Shown here: positions 5,774 to 13,076 of the stretch, piece by piece
Layout: each line of letters begins with the position of its first letter
Position numbering within the stretch: the first letter of the stretch is position 1
DNA from: a virus
Virus record (IMG/VR): IMGVR_UViG_3300005841_000043
Location: 1 to 46,694 of that record
Length of the DNA: 46,694 bases
Strand: one strand, 5' to 3'
Notes under the pieces: model-generated
What the model saw: the letters and a program-made list of their open reading frames with translations, nothing else
Told to the model about the DNA's origin: nothing
The model's database searches: none
Translations under genes and position numbers: made by a program

Positions 5774-6265
5774 TCATCCGCGAGACGCGTAAATCAGGCA
5801 GCGCGCGACCCAGCCTGGCTGCGGGAGTTCACGCCCGATCGCGCTGACATCGGGCGTCGCAGGCGCTGTTCGGTCCCTGCCGGGCATTCGCCTTCCACGG
5901 GCGCCCTCGCGCGATGGAGTGCGGCAGCATGGGCCGCGACCACGACGCTTGCCGAGCCCCGAGCCATCTCCGTGGCGCTGCCGGGCCGCCAGCCGACCGC
6001 GACAGTCACGCGACAGTCATGGGGACGGACCCCAGCCAGGACGGACGTTCCTCGACCCCCGCCTATGAGCCTCCGGTCCGTTCCGAGCCACTTGGAGCGC
6101 GACCAACGGGAGCATGCGACCGCCTCACGTCCTGCAATGCTCGTCGAGCAGGGTCGCGGACCGGTGCGGGCTTATCTGGGCGACCGAGTAGCGTCCAGGG
6201 CTATACTTGGCGACTTGAACAGCGTACGGACAGCGAGCAATGTCTGACTGCGACACAACCGCCAC
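5774..6265. other. Gene-free control region with inverted and direct repeats
   Basis: About 490 bases without a convincing gene; open frames here are arginine/proline-rich and mutually overlapping. It holds a perfect 9-bp inverted repeat ACGCCCGAT/ATCGGGCGT (5831-5839 and 5849-5857, 9-base loop), a tandem pair of GACAGTCA at 6001 and 6012 (11-base spacing, one helical turn), a -10-like TATACT at 6202-6207, and GACACA/TGTGTC (6252-6257, 6267-6272) around CACATGTG (6263-6270). It separates a leftward block from the late genes and is a plausible regulatory or replication-origin region. Confidence 0.5.
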
Positions 6266-7237
6266 ATGTGTCAGAATGCTACAGTGAGACGCCTCAACAG
6301 CCACGAGGTCGGCCGCATCCTGGGGACGAGCCCAAGCGACTTGCCGGGGTGGAGACAGGTGAGGTACCGCGCTTCCCTTGCCCTTTCTCCCGGCTCACGA
6401 CTCCGTGCTGCCGACCCGGTACTTGGTACCACGGAACTGGAGCTGCTGGTAGCTGGCCTGTCACCATTGCGCGTGGCACGGGCAGCGGCTCTGCGCATCG
6501 AGCGCCAGCGTGCGCGTGCAGCTGAGAGGGCGAGGCTTGCGCTTGACCTGCTGGAGGCTGGGAAGCTGGCGAGTCCTGGCAAGCGGTTCTCGATGCGTGA
6601 CGCTGCATTGGCTCGCGCAGGAGCGACCAGCGGGAGCGACACGGGGCCTGACAGCGAAAGCCCGGGAAACGCGAACCTGGCGCAAGCTGGTGAGCGAGGA
6701 GAGGCGCTGGACAAGAGGCGGTTGCGTGGGACTGAGAGGGCGCGGGTGTTTGCGGAGCTGCGGGCGAGGCGGGAGGCGAGGGAGGCGTTGTGTGGTACGG
6801 GTGAGGTGCGTGGTGCGCAGAAGCAGGGGGGCATGGCAGGCGGGGGGGGTGGTGGGGTACCCGGCGGGGGAAAAGTCGGACCCGATCTGTTGTGTGTAGC
6901 TACCCCCCCTACAAAAATTCCCAGTTCCAGGGTGTGCTTGACAGGACGTCCGGCTCCGGCCCATTCTGCACTAGGGGACGCCGGGGAACGCCAGGTCACC
7001 TCTCGGGGTGGCAGTCCGATGGACGCATCGGATGGGCTCCTGGCGCCGGGTTCCCCAGCTTCGAAACCGAAACCGTACATGCAGCTGAACTCGGCCACGA
7101 AGCTGCCGCCCGGTGTACTTGACACGGCGGTGACCTTGACAGACACTGGGGGCATGGCTGAGGCGCGGTGTCCAGAGTGCGAGATGCGGTTGCAGCGCGG
7201 GTGGTGCGGGCGGTGCCGGGTGCGGGTGTCCAGGTGA
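6266..7237 (+). CDS. Doubtful gene: N-terminal helical protein with Gly-rich and Cys tail
   Basis: Open for 323 codons from ATG 6266 (GTG 6284, just past an inverted repeat, is an alternative start). Residues 1-190 look coding: NSHEVGRILGTSPSDLPGWR resembles a MerR-like helix-turn, then long basic helices. After a poly-G tract (residues about 190-205 are mostly Gly) the middle part looks non-coding and contains repeated TTGACA elements; the last 27 codons coincide with a separate small zinc-protein gene. One base more or less in the G8 run at 6842-6849 would end the gene at about 6899. Treat as a probable regulator of about 200 aa with uncertain 3' end. Confidence 0.4.
   Translation: MCQNATVRRLNSHEVGRILGTSPSDLPGWRQVRYRASLALSPGSRLRAADPVLGTTELELLVAGLSPLRVARAAALRIERQRARAAERARLALDLLEAGKLASPGKRFSMRDAALARAGATSGSDTGPDSESPGNANLAQAGERGEALDKRRLRGTERARVFAELRARREAREALCGTGEVRGAQKQGGMAGGGGGGVPGGGKVGPDLLCVATPPTKIPSSRVCLTGRPAPAHSALGDAGERQVTSRGGSPMDASDGLLAPGSPASKPKPYMQLNSATKLPPGVLDTAVTLTDTGGMAEARCPECEMRLQRGWCGRCRVRVSR
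6826..6870 (+). other. Cluster of G-runs (quadruplex-capable)
   Basis: Runs of 6, 8, 4 and 5 G begin at 6826, 6842, 6854 and 6866, with loops of 10, 4 and 8 bases. This could form a G-quadruplex in the plus strand or its transcript, and is also a place where polymerase slippage or sequencing error could shift the reading frame of the overlapping gene. Confidence 0.5.
6931..6943 (+). promoter_or_regulatory. TTGACA element, copy 1
   Basis: GGTGTGCTTGACA, identical at 12 of 13 positions to the copy at 7112-7124. TTGACA is a perfect -35 box, but the -10 position (6962-6967, CATTCT) is weak, so it may be an activator-dependent promoter or a regulator site. Confidence 0.4.
7112..7147 (+). promoter_or_regulatory. 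TTGACA elements upstream of the late operon
   Basis: GGTGTACTTGACA (7112-7124) repeats the element at 6931; a further TTGACA lies at 7136-7141. With a 17-base spacer the -10 would be GACACT (7142-7147), three of six matches. It directly precedes the first gene of the long rightward series (7154) and is the best candidate for a late promoter region. Confidence 0.4.
7154..7237 (+). CDS. Tiny zinc-ribbon peptide, 27 aa
   Basis: MAEARCPECEMRLQRGWCGR followed by CRVRVSR: two C-x2-C knuckles, a compact zinc site. ATG 7154 follows a GGGGG stretch and TTGACA elements; its stop overlaps the next GTG (GTGA). It lies in the same frame as the doubtful upstream gene, so it could instead be that protein's C-terminal zinc domain. 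Confidence 0.45.
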   Translation: MAEARCPECEMRLQRGWCGRCRVRVSR

Positions 7238-7425
7238 CGACGGACGATGTATACGCAGCGATTGGGCCGGTGGTCGAGGCTGGGATGGCCCGGCTGCCCG
7301 AGATAATTCGCTTGGCTGCCGTCAAGGCCGCCAGGCCAGGCGACCGCATTACCTGGCCATCGGCCACGGGGGAGATGTTCGTGTACATCTGCCGCGAGGA
7401 CGGCGAATGGGAGAAAGTTCAGTGA
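7234..7425 (+). CDS. Hypothetical protein, 63 aa
   Basis: GTG 7234 in GTGA overlap; an upstream GTG at 7168 is inside the previous gene. Helix (VVEAGMARLPEIIRLAAVKA) then beta-strands (GDRITWPSATGEMFVYICRE). The C-terminal DGEWEKVQ tail ends in another GTGA overlap. Small soluble protein, not recognised. Confidence 0.65.
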   Translation: MTTDDVYAAIGPVVEAGMARLPEIIRLAAVKAARPGDRITWPSATGEMFVYICREDGEWEKVQ

Positions 7426-7502
7426 CGACCGCTGTCGGAGTGGCGATGCTGGTGGTTGCGGTGATTCTGATTGCTCGACTGGCTGGGGGGAGCGACGAAT
7501 GA
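7422..7502 (+). CDS. Tiny single-helix membrane peptide, 26 aa
   Basis: MTTAVGVAMLVVAVILIARL then AGGSDE: one transmembrane helix with a short acidic tail. Start GTG overlaps the previous stop and its own stop overlaps the next ATG (ATGA), which strongly supports translation despite the length. Role unknown. Confidence 0.55.
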   Translation: MTTAVGVAMLVVAVILIARLAGGSDE

Positions 7503-7738
7503 ACTCCCCGGAGGGGAACGCCGTCTGCTGCTCGTGCGGCCAGGTTGGAATTTCCGAAGGGCATCGGTGCTTACCGGACCGGATTGTCGCGGAAATGCAG
7601 AAGGCCTTCGGGCGCCGCGCGCCTGGGCTTGGCGATGAGTGGCTCGCTGATGTCATTGCCCGTCTGCGGACCGTCGAGCTGACTCACAGGCAGGCGCTGG
7701 ATTTGATCAGCGTCATCACGACCAGGGCGCGCCCATGA
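7499..7738 (+). CDS. Hypothetical protein with N-terminal Cys cluster, 79 aa
   Basis: The N-terminus has C-C-x-C (CCSCG) and H-x-C (GHRC), a possible zinc site, followed by two amphipathic helices (PDRIVAEMQKAFGRR, WLADVIARLRTVEL). Ends in ATGA overlap with the next gene. Family not recognised; lies in the small-gene run before terminase. Confidence 0.7.
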   Translation: MNSPEGNAVCCSCGQVGISEGHRCLPDRIVAEMQKAFGRRAPGLGDEWLADVIARLRTVELTHRQALDLISVITTRARP

Positions 7739-7935
7739 CCCCCGCGTCCATCGAAGCCGCTGCCCGGGCTCTCCACCGCTTCAACGCCCCGCGCGTCGCG
7801 AACGACGTCGAGCCGTGGGAGCAGGTGACGCCCGTGAACCAGGCGCGGTGGCTGAAGCAGGCGGAGATTGCGCTGCGAGCTGCGCGGGATTCGGCGGAGG
7901 CAGAGACCCCGGTTGTCGAGCGTCGTGGGGAATGA
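7735..7935 (+). CDS. Hypothetical helical protein, 66 aa
   Basis: Begins MTPASIEAAARALHRFNAPR, contains VNQARWLKQAEIALRAARDS, ends acidic. The pattern (AAR-L, W-x2-L..Q.R..Y/W, AE.AL.AA) matches small phage proteins of unknown function that carry a conserved alpha-helical core. ATGA overlaps on both sides. Confidence 0.7.
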   Translation: MTPASIEAAARALHRFNAPRVANDVEPWEQVTPVNQARWLKQAEIALRAARDSAEAETPVVERRGE

Positions 7936-8513
7936 CGTTGTCAGCAGGCAGCGACGACACCAGCTTGCTCGGGTCGCCTCGGGGCTCTGTCCTCGGGAAG
8001 GCTGTCGAAGCCAAACTGGCGGAACTCTCTGCGGGGACCACAAGCGCACGCATCGCGCGTACGAAAGAGCGCGACGAAAAGCGCGCCGCGAAGAGAAAGC
8101 AGAAAAAGACGGCGGCAGAGCTGGTGGCGAACGCAACTAAGCAGTTGGCGAAGCTCACGCGGGACCAGGAGCTGGACGAGCAGGCCAAGATTGTCGACCG
8201 GATTGCGCTGCGCGGGCTTCAGACGGCCGAAGGGCTGTTTCTGGAGGCCGGCCAGGAGGGTTACAACGCCGACGCCAGCGTGCCGATGCCGGATGCGAGC
8301 ACGCGAACGCACTTCGCGATGGCCGTTTACAAGCAGATGATGGCGAATCGGCGCGAAAACATGGCCACGGCGAGAGCGCTCGGGGTCGTGGTGCTGAAGG
8401 GCCGGATGGAAGAGTCGGAATGGAACACGGAGGCGCACCGGGTGGACGAGGAGCAGCGCCGGGCGCACGCGATTGACGTGGCGGCCGAGATGGTTGCGGG
8501 GGACGACGAGTGA
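7932..8513 (+). CDS. Candidate small terminase subunit
   Basis: 193 aa; ATG 7932 overlaps the previous stop (ATGA). The N-terminus is variable; residues 45-75 are basic (ERDEKRAAKRKQKKTAAELV), and residues 80-190 are helical (IVDRIALRGLQTAEGLF, TRTHFAMAVYKQMMANRREN, then VDEEQRRAHAIDVAAEMV). Length, basic helical DNA-binding part, acidic end and position three genes before the large terminase fit a small terminase, which recognises the packaging site. No family-specific motif was seen, so this rests on position. A second frame (7925-8140) with Cys/His pairs overlaps its start. Confidence 0.6.
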   Translation: MTLSAGSDDTSLLGSPRGSVLGKAVEAKLAELSAGTTSARIARTKERDEKRAAKRKQKKTAAELVANATKQLAKLTRDQELDEQAKIVDRIALRGLQTAEGLFLEAGQEGYNADASVPMPDASTRTHFAMAVYKQMMANRRENMATARALGVVVLKGRMEESEWNTEAHRVDEEQRRAHAIDVAAEMVAGDDE

Positions 8514-8764
8514 AGGACTACTCGACGCTCGTCAACGGGCAGCCGCCGCCGTTCGTGATTCCGTTCTGCGCGTCCTGTGACGAGCCGGTGGAGCTTTTTA
8601 CGGTCTACTTGTCGCCCGAGCCGGGATATTTCGAGGCCGAAGCGCAGTGCCACGGGAAAACCTCGGGCATTCGCCTGCCGTCGGCCGACTGGGAGGCGCG
8701 GCAGGCGGCCGGCGAGAAGCTGGTGCTGTTCCAGCGGCGGGAGGGCTTCGATAGTGTGCGCTGA
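8510..8764 (+). CDS. Hypothetical protein, 84 aa
   Basis: GTG 8510 in overlap with the previous stop. Contains C-x2-C (CASC) and a later Cys, with beta-rich character (ELFTVYLSPEPGYFEAEAQC). Ends in REGFDSVR, the same last seven residues (EGFDSVR) as the next gene product, although the bodies of the proteins are unrelated. Function unknown. Confidence 0.75.
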   Translation: MKDYSTLVNGQPPPFVIPFCASCDEPVELFTVYLSPEPGYFEAEAQCHGKTSGIRLPSADWEARQAAGEKLVLFQRREGFDSVR

Positions 8765-8765
8765 G

Positions 8766-8912
8766 ATGGACGTTGACCGGCGCGTGGAGGAACTGCGCCG
8801 ACTGCTGCGCGGATTCAGAGACCCCGTGACCGGGAAAATCACACCCCTGCGTATCACGGATGAGCTGGCGGACAAGGTCCTCCGAGAGGAGGGCTTCGAT
8901 TCCGTTCGATGA
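8766..8912 (+). CDS. Hypothetical protein, 48 aa
   Basis: ATG 8766 starts one base after the previous stop. The body is a helix (VDRRVEELRRLLRGFRD), then PVTGKITPLRITDELADK, ending EEGFDSVR. The 13-base stretch GGAGGGCTTCGAT near its end is also found near the end of the previous gene. May be a terminase accessory; not recognised. Confidence 0.65.
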   Translation: MDVDRRVEELRRLLRGFRDPVTGKITPLRITDELADKVLREEGFDSVR

Positions 8913-8913
8913 G

Positions 8914-10413
8914 GTGAGGTCGGTCGACGGAAAAGAGGTCGTCTGGGAGCCCCAGCCGAGGCAAGCGGTCGCGCTTTCGTGCCCGGCGCTGGAGCTTTGC
9001 TACGGCGGGACCAAGGGCGGCGGGAAAACCGACTTCCTGGTCATGGCCTGCATCGAGCAAATCACGCTCTGTCATCAGCGGTTCGTCGAGACGAAGCGTA
9101 AACAGCGCGGCCGGTACATCATCTTCCGAAAGAACGTCAAGAACCTCGCCGACATCATCCAGCGCGCCGAAGAGATGTACCCGGTCATCGACCCGGGTGC
9201 GAAGTGGAACGTGATGGAGAAGCGCTGGACGTTCACCAGCGGGTACAAGGTCGACTTCGCGCACCTCGACGGCCCGAACGACCACCTGGGCTACAACGGG
9301 CAGGAGCTGACCGGGGTCGGGATTGACCAGGTGGAGGAAATCGCGGAGGAGGTCTACCTGTTCCTCGCGATGCAGCTCCGTTCGAAGAACGCGGAGATGC
9401 GTAAGCTGCTTTTCATGCGCGTGACAGCGAATCCCGGCGGGCTTCACGCGGCCTGGGTCAAGCGATACTTCGTCGAAGGGTGCCGCCCGCACAACACGAT
9501 CATCAAGACACAAGTGACCTTGCGGAACGGGAAGAAGCGCGACGTTACCAAGGCGTTCGTGCCCGCCACGCTCTACGACAACAAGTATTTGTGCGAGGAC
9601 GGCGCTTACGAGGCGACGTTGCTCAAGCTGCCCGAGCATTTGCGCCGCATGTACCTCGAAGGCGACTGGGACGTGGTCATCGGCGCGTACTTTTCGCACG
9701 TCTGGAACCGCTCGGTGCACGTCATCCCGTCATTCTCGATACCGGGGCACTGGCCGATCAAGTTCGGCCTCGACTGGGGCACCACGGCGCCCGCGTGCAC
9801 GCTCTGGGGCGCCCAGGACGGAGACGGGAACGTCTACATCATCGACGAGCTTTACGGTCCTGGCATCACCGGCCGGACGTGGGGCGAGAAGATGCTGAAG
9901 AAGCTGGAGCTTCAGAAGTGGTCCCACGAGCGCAAATGGGGGGTCAAGGACATGTACGGGCTCATCGACCGCGAAGCCATGGCTGCGCGCGGGTCGGACA
10001 CCGGTGCAGGCGGCTCGGCGACTCCCGCGGCTGGCATTCAGTGGTGCGGGTGGCGCCTGTTCCCGGCGAACAAGGACCGCGCAGCGGGAAACGAACAGTG
10101 GCTTGAGCGCCTGCTGCTGAAGCCGAATGGGAAGCCCAGCGTGTTCATCTTCGGCGACCGATGCCCGAACTTGGTGCGCACAATTCCGATGCTGATGTCC
10201 GACCCGCACAACCCGGAAGACGTCGATTCGAGCGGCGACGACCATGCATTCGATACTGGCAAGTATCTGCTGCTCGACTGGCCCGTGAAGGGCTCACGGC
10301 CGAAGGACAAGACCGGCGACCAGGACGTCGAACGCTGGCTGGCGATGGCGAAACATCGCAAAGACATGGAGAATGCGCCAGGCGATACCATCACCACTGG
10401 CTACGGAGACTGA
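8914..10413 (+). CDS. terL: Terminase large subunit
   Basis: 499 aa from GTG 8914. ATPase motor plus nuclease that pumps DNA into the prohead and cuts concatemers. Walker A GGTKGGGKT (31-39), Walker B hydrophobics with IDQVEE (137-142), coupling motif TANPGG (171-176). The RNase H-like nuclease starts at FGLDWGTTAP (first Asp, D287), followed by DEL (311-313) and a late acidic pair at GDDHAFD (441-447). Length and motif order are typical. The start is uncertain (no strong ribosome-binding site close by); earlier in-frame codons lie within the previous gene. Confidence 0.95.
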   Translation: MRSVDGKEVVWEPQPRQAVALSCPALELCYGGTKGGGKTDFLVMACIEQITLCHQRFVETKRKQRGRYIIFRKNVKNLADIIQRAEEMYPVIDPGAKWNVMEKRWTFTSGYKVDFAHLDGPNDHLGYNGQELTGVGIDQVEEIAEEVYLFLAMQLRSKNAEMRKLLFMRVTANPGGLHAAWVKRYFVEGCRPHNTIIKTQVTLRNGKKRDVTKAFVPATLYDNKYLCEDGAYEATLLKLPEHLRRMYLEGDWDVVIGAYFSHVWNRSVHVIPSFSIPGHWPIKFGLDWGTTAPACTLWGAQDGDGNVYIIDELYGPGITGRTWGEKMLKKLELQKWSHERKWGVKDMYGLIDREAMAARGSDTGAGGSATPAAGIQWCGWRLFPANKDRAAGNEQWLERLLLKPNGKPSVFIFGDRCPNLVRTIPMLMSDPHNPEDVDSSGDDHAFDTGKYLLLDWPVKGSRPKDKTGDQDVERWLAMAKHRKDMENAPGDTITTGYGD

Positions 10414-10416
10414 CCC

Positions 10417-12783
10417 ATGGACGCATTCACCGAAATCGAAGCATCTTCGCAGCCTGAGCCCGACCTGTCCGTCATGCTCGCACCCGAGCGCGCGGCGCCA
10501 CCCGTGACCGAAGGTCCGTCCGAGAACGCGAATCTTGTCTCTGCACTGACCGAGGACGAACAGAAGAAAATCGTCGAAGCGGTGCTGCGCGACTACGACG
10601 CCGACGTGGACAGCCGGAAGCCTCGAATGATGCGCCTGAAGGAATACCAGGGGCTTTACGCGTCGGTCATGAAGGCGAAGTCCTTCCCGTTCAAGAACGC
10701 GGCGAACGTGAATCTCCCCGTCCTGACGACGCCGTCCATGCAGCTTCAAGGACGCCTGTACGACATGGTCTGGCCGGCCAACGGAAAGATTTTCTACTCG
10801 TCGGCCACCAATCTGGAGGACATGGTCCGCGCGCACGTCACCGAGACCTTCGGCAACGCATACATCCGCCACCGAATGCCCGAGATGGAGCAGGGCCTAG
10901 ACGACACGCTTCATCAGGTGGTCATCTACGGCTCCGCGTTTCGCCGCACGTACTGGAACGCCGACGAGGGACGCGTGTGCTCCGATTGGATTCCCATCGA
11001 GGACTTCGTCGTCGCGAACGACCAGCGCAGCCAGGACCCGTCGATGCGCGACACCGAGCGGTACACGCACGTTCACCGCTACTCGTATTTCACACTGGAG
11101 CGTCTCAGCGACAAGGGCATCTACGAGAACTTCGACAAGGTCAAGCTCACCGACCCGGACGACCCGAAGGAATCGGAGTTTTCCGACCAGCTGAAGAAAA
11201 TCGACGGCAACGCGGCCTCGTCCGAGACCACCATCGAGACGAAAAAGCGGATGGTGCTTGACCAGTATCTCAAGTGGCGCATGCCGAACGCGCCGGACGT
11301 GAGCGCATCCTTCGACGGCAAGCCCCACGCGGTCATCGCGACAATCGACGAGCAGTCGCGCACGCTGCTTCGCTTCGTGGTTCGCGAGGAGCCTGACCCG
11401 GACGACTTCGCGCGCTTCTCGAAGGAGCAGGCCGCGTTCGACGGGTACTTGCAGGCGATGAGCGCGTACCTGCCCGAGGCCCAGGCCGCGCAGACGGTCT
11501 CGGAAGCCGCCGCCGCCATGGGCGCAGAGCTGCCGCCCGACTTCCAGCATCCCATGCCGCCGCCCGTGCCGCGCGGACTGGTCATGGACGAGGCTACCGG
11601 CATGCCGTCCCCGCCCGAGCCTCAGCGGGTGCGTGATATCTCGTCGTTCACGCACTACCGCGCGTTTCCCAGCGAGGGTTTCTACGGCCTGGGCCTCGGC
11701 GACTTCATGGCCGGCCTCAACAAGGCCGTCAACACCATGGTCAACCAGACCATCGACCGCGGCACGCTCCAGCTGTCGTCGCCCGGCTTCATCTCGGCGC
11801 AGTTGAAGGGCCAGCGCGGGTCGGTGAATGTCCAGCCGGGCGAGATGATCGAAGTCGACGCGCCGATGGGGTCCATCAAGGACGGGTTCTACTTCCCGCA
11901 GTTCCCGCCGAATGACCCAAGCATCATGCGCATCGTCCAGATGCTCATGGAGGCGGCCGACAAGATGGTCGCCAGCTCCGACATGATGAGCGGCCAGACG
12001 TCGGGTGCAAATCGCACCGCGAAAGAGGCGCAGATTCTCAGCGAGCAGATGATGATGCAAATCACCGTGCTCGCTCGGCGAATCAAGGGCGCGTTCAAGC
12101 ACGAACTCGACAAGATTTGGCGGTGCTGGGGCGTGTTCCTGCCCGAAGACGAACTCGTCGACATCGAAGGTCACGACGGCGCAGACCCGACGCAGCTGCG
12201 CATCGGGCGGGCGATGTTCACGCCCAATGCGCACGTCACGCCGGCAGCCGACCCGCGGACGAAGACACAGAAGCTGGAAGAGTCGCAGCAGGTCTATCAG
12301 GCGGTCGCGGGAAACCCGTACCTGATGAATCAGCCGCCGCCCGTGCGCGATGCCATCATGCGACAGGTCACCGAGGACGTGTTGCAGGCCCTGGGGGCGG
12401 GCAAGCTGATCAAGCTGCTCCCACCGCCCGGGACGCCCAAGCCCCCGCCGCCTCCCCCGCCCGCGCCGTACTGGCAGGAAGATGCGGGATTCCTGCGCGG
12501 CCAGGACCACCAGGTCCACAAGGACGACAACGACCTGGAGCACATCAGCGGCCATCAACGGACGCTTCAGGGCCCTGCTGGCACGAAACTCGACAAGCAA
12601 GGGAGGGACATGCTGGAGCGGCACATCCGTTTCCATGTCGCCGCTGACATCGAGAAGGCCGGCATGCGACAGCAGCAGATGGAGGCGCAGTTGGCCGGCG
12701 TACTTGGCCCGCAGCTGGGCGCGCCGCCGATGCAGGGTCCTCCGATGAACGGCACGCCGATGCCGATGGGGGGTCCGCAGTGA
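10417..12783 (+). CDS. Portal protein, P22-like
   Basis: 788 aa. Dodecameric ring at the capsid vertex through which DNA passes. Recognised from P22 gp1-type features: an early basic Y-Q-G-L-Y region, NAANVNLPVL, an aromatic wing (ERYTHVHRYSYFTLERL), the conserved SGANRTAKEAQILSEQM helix about residues 530-546 and the following long helix with ARRIKGAFKHELDKIWRCW. The C-terminus is proline/glutamine-rich with a helical barrel-like segment and a GPPMNGTPMPMG tail. Slightly longer than P22 gp1. Supports a short-tailed virion. Confidence 0.9.
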   Translation: MDAFTEIEASSQPEPDLSVMLAPERAAPPVTEGPSENANLVSALTEDEQKKIVEAVLRDYDADVDSRKPRMMRLKEYQGLYASVMKAKSFPFKNAANVNLPVLTTPSMQLQGRLYDMVWPANGKIFYSSATNLEDMVRAHVTETFGNAYIRHRMPEMEQGLDDTLHQVVIYGSAFRRTYWNADEGRVCSDWIPIEDFVVANDQRSQDPSMRDTERYTHVHRYSYFTLERLSDKGIYENFDKVKLTDPDDPKESEFSDQLKKIDGNAASSETTIETKKRMVLDQYLKWRMPNAPDVSASFDGKPHAVIATIDEQSRTLLRFVVREEPDPDDFARFSKEQAAFDGYLQAMSAYLPEAQAAQTVSEAAAAMGAELPPDFQHPMPPPVPRGLVMDEATGMPSPPEPQRVRDISSFTHYRAFPSEGFYGLGLGDFMAGLNKAVNTMVNQTIDRGTLQLSSPGFISAQLKGQRGSVNVQPGEMIEVDAPMGSIKDGFYFPQFPPNDPSIMRIVQMLMEAADKMVASSDMMSGQTSGANRTAKEAQILSEQMMMQITVLARRIKGAFKHELDKIWRCWGVFLPEDELVDIEGHDGADPTQLRIGRAMFTPNAHVTPAADPRTKTQKLEESQQVYQAVAGNPYLMNQPPPVRDAIMRQVTEDVLQALGAGKLIKLLPPPGTPKPPPPPPPAPYWQEDAGFLRGQDHQVHKDDNDLEHISGHQRTLQGPAGTKLDKQGRDMLERHIRFHVAADIEKAGMRQQQMEAQLAGVLGPQLGAPPMQGPPMNGTPMPMGGPQ

Positions 12784-13076
12784 AGCGCCCGCGGTGGCTT
12801 GACCTCGGCGGCCAGGAAATGTCCGAGTTGCGCGACCTGCCGGCGATTCAGATGCTGGTCGAGTGGCTGGAGTGGGAGCGAGCCGCCGCGCGGGACCTAG
12901 TGCTGGCCGCGGCGGTGACAGACGGAGACGTCAGGCTGCGCGCGGGCACGGCGCTGGCGTTCGATGCAATTCTACGCTCGCTCAATACGCCGGTGGCGAT
13001 TGCGGACATGACCGATGAAGAGTTTGTTGACCCGGCCAGAAGGCCATCGCGAAAGGGACCAGATGCTGAAGTTTGA
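12780..13076 (+). CDS. Hypothetical head-region protein, 98 aa
   Basis: GTG 12780 overlaps the portal stop. Mainly helical (LPAIQMLVEWLEWERAAARD, AGTALAFDAILRSLN), with an acidic C-terminus. Found between portal and GroES-like genes, overlapping the latter by 14 bases. Not recognised; possibly a portal or scaffold accessory. Confidence 0.7.
   Translation: MKRPRWLDLGGQEMSELRDLPAIQMLVEWLEWERAAARDLVLAAAVTDGDVRLRAGTALAFDAILRSLNTPVAIADMTDEEFVDPARRPSRKGPDAEV

Noticed and set aside
6271-7656. Long leftward open frame of 461 codons opposite the control region and first late genes
   Set aside because: Ser/Arg/Pro-rich low-complexity sequence; overlaps several rightward genes joined by GTGA/ATGA overlaps; no start signal; typical antisense shadow of GC-rich DNA.
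10897-12636. 579-codon leftward frame inside the portal gene
   Set aside because: Exactly antisense to a well-supported portal protein; composition is Arg/Val/Leu shadow pattern; no ribosome-binding site.
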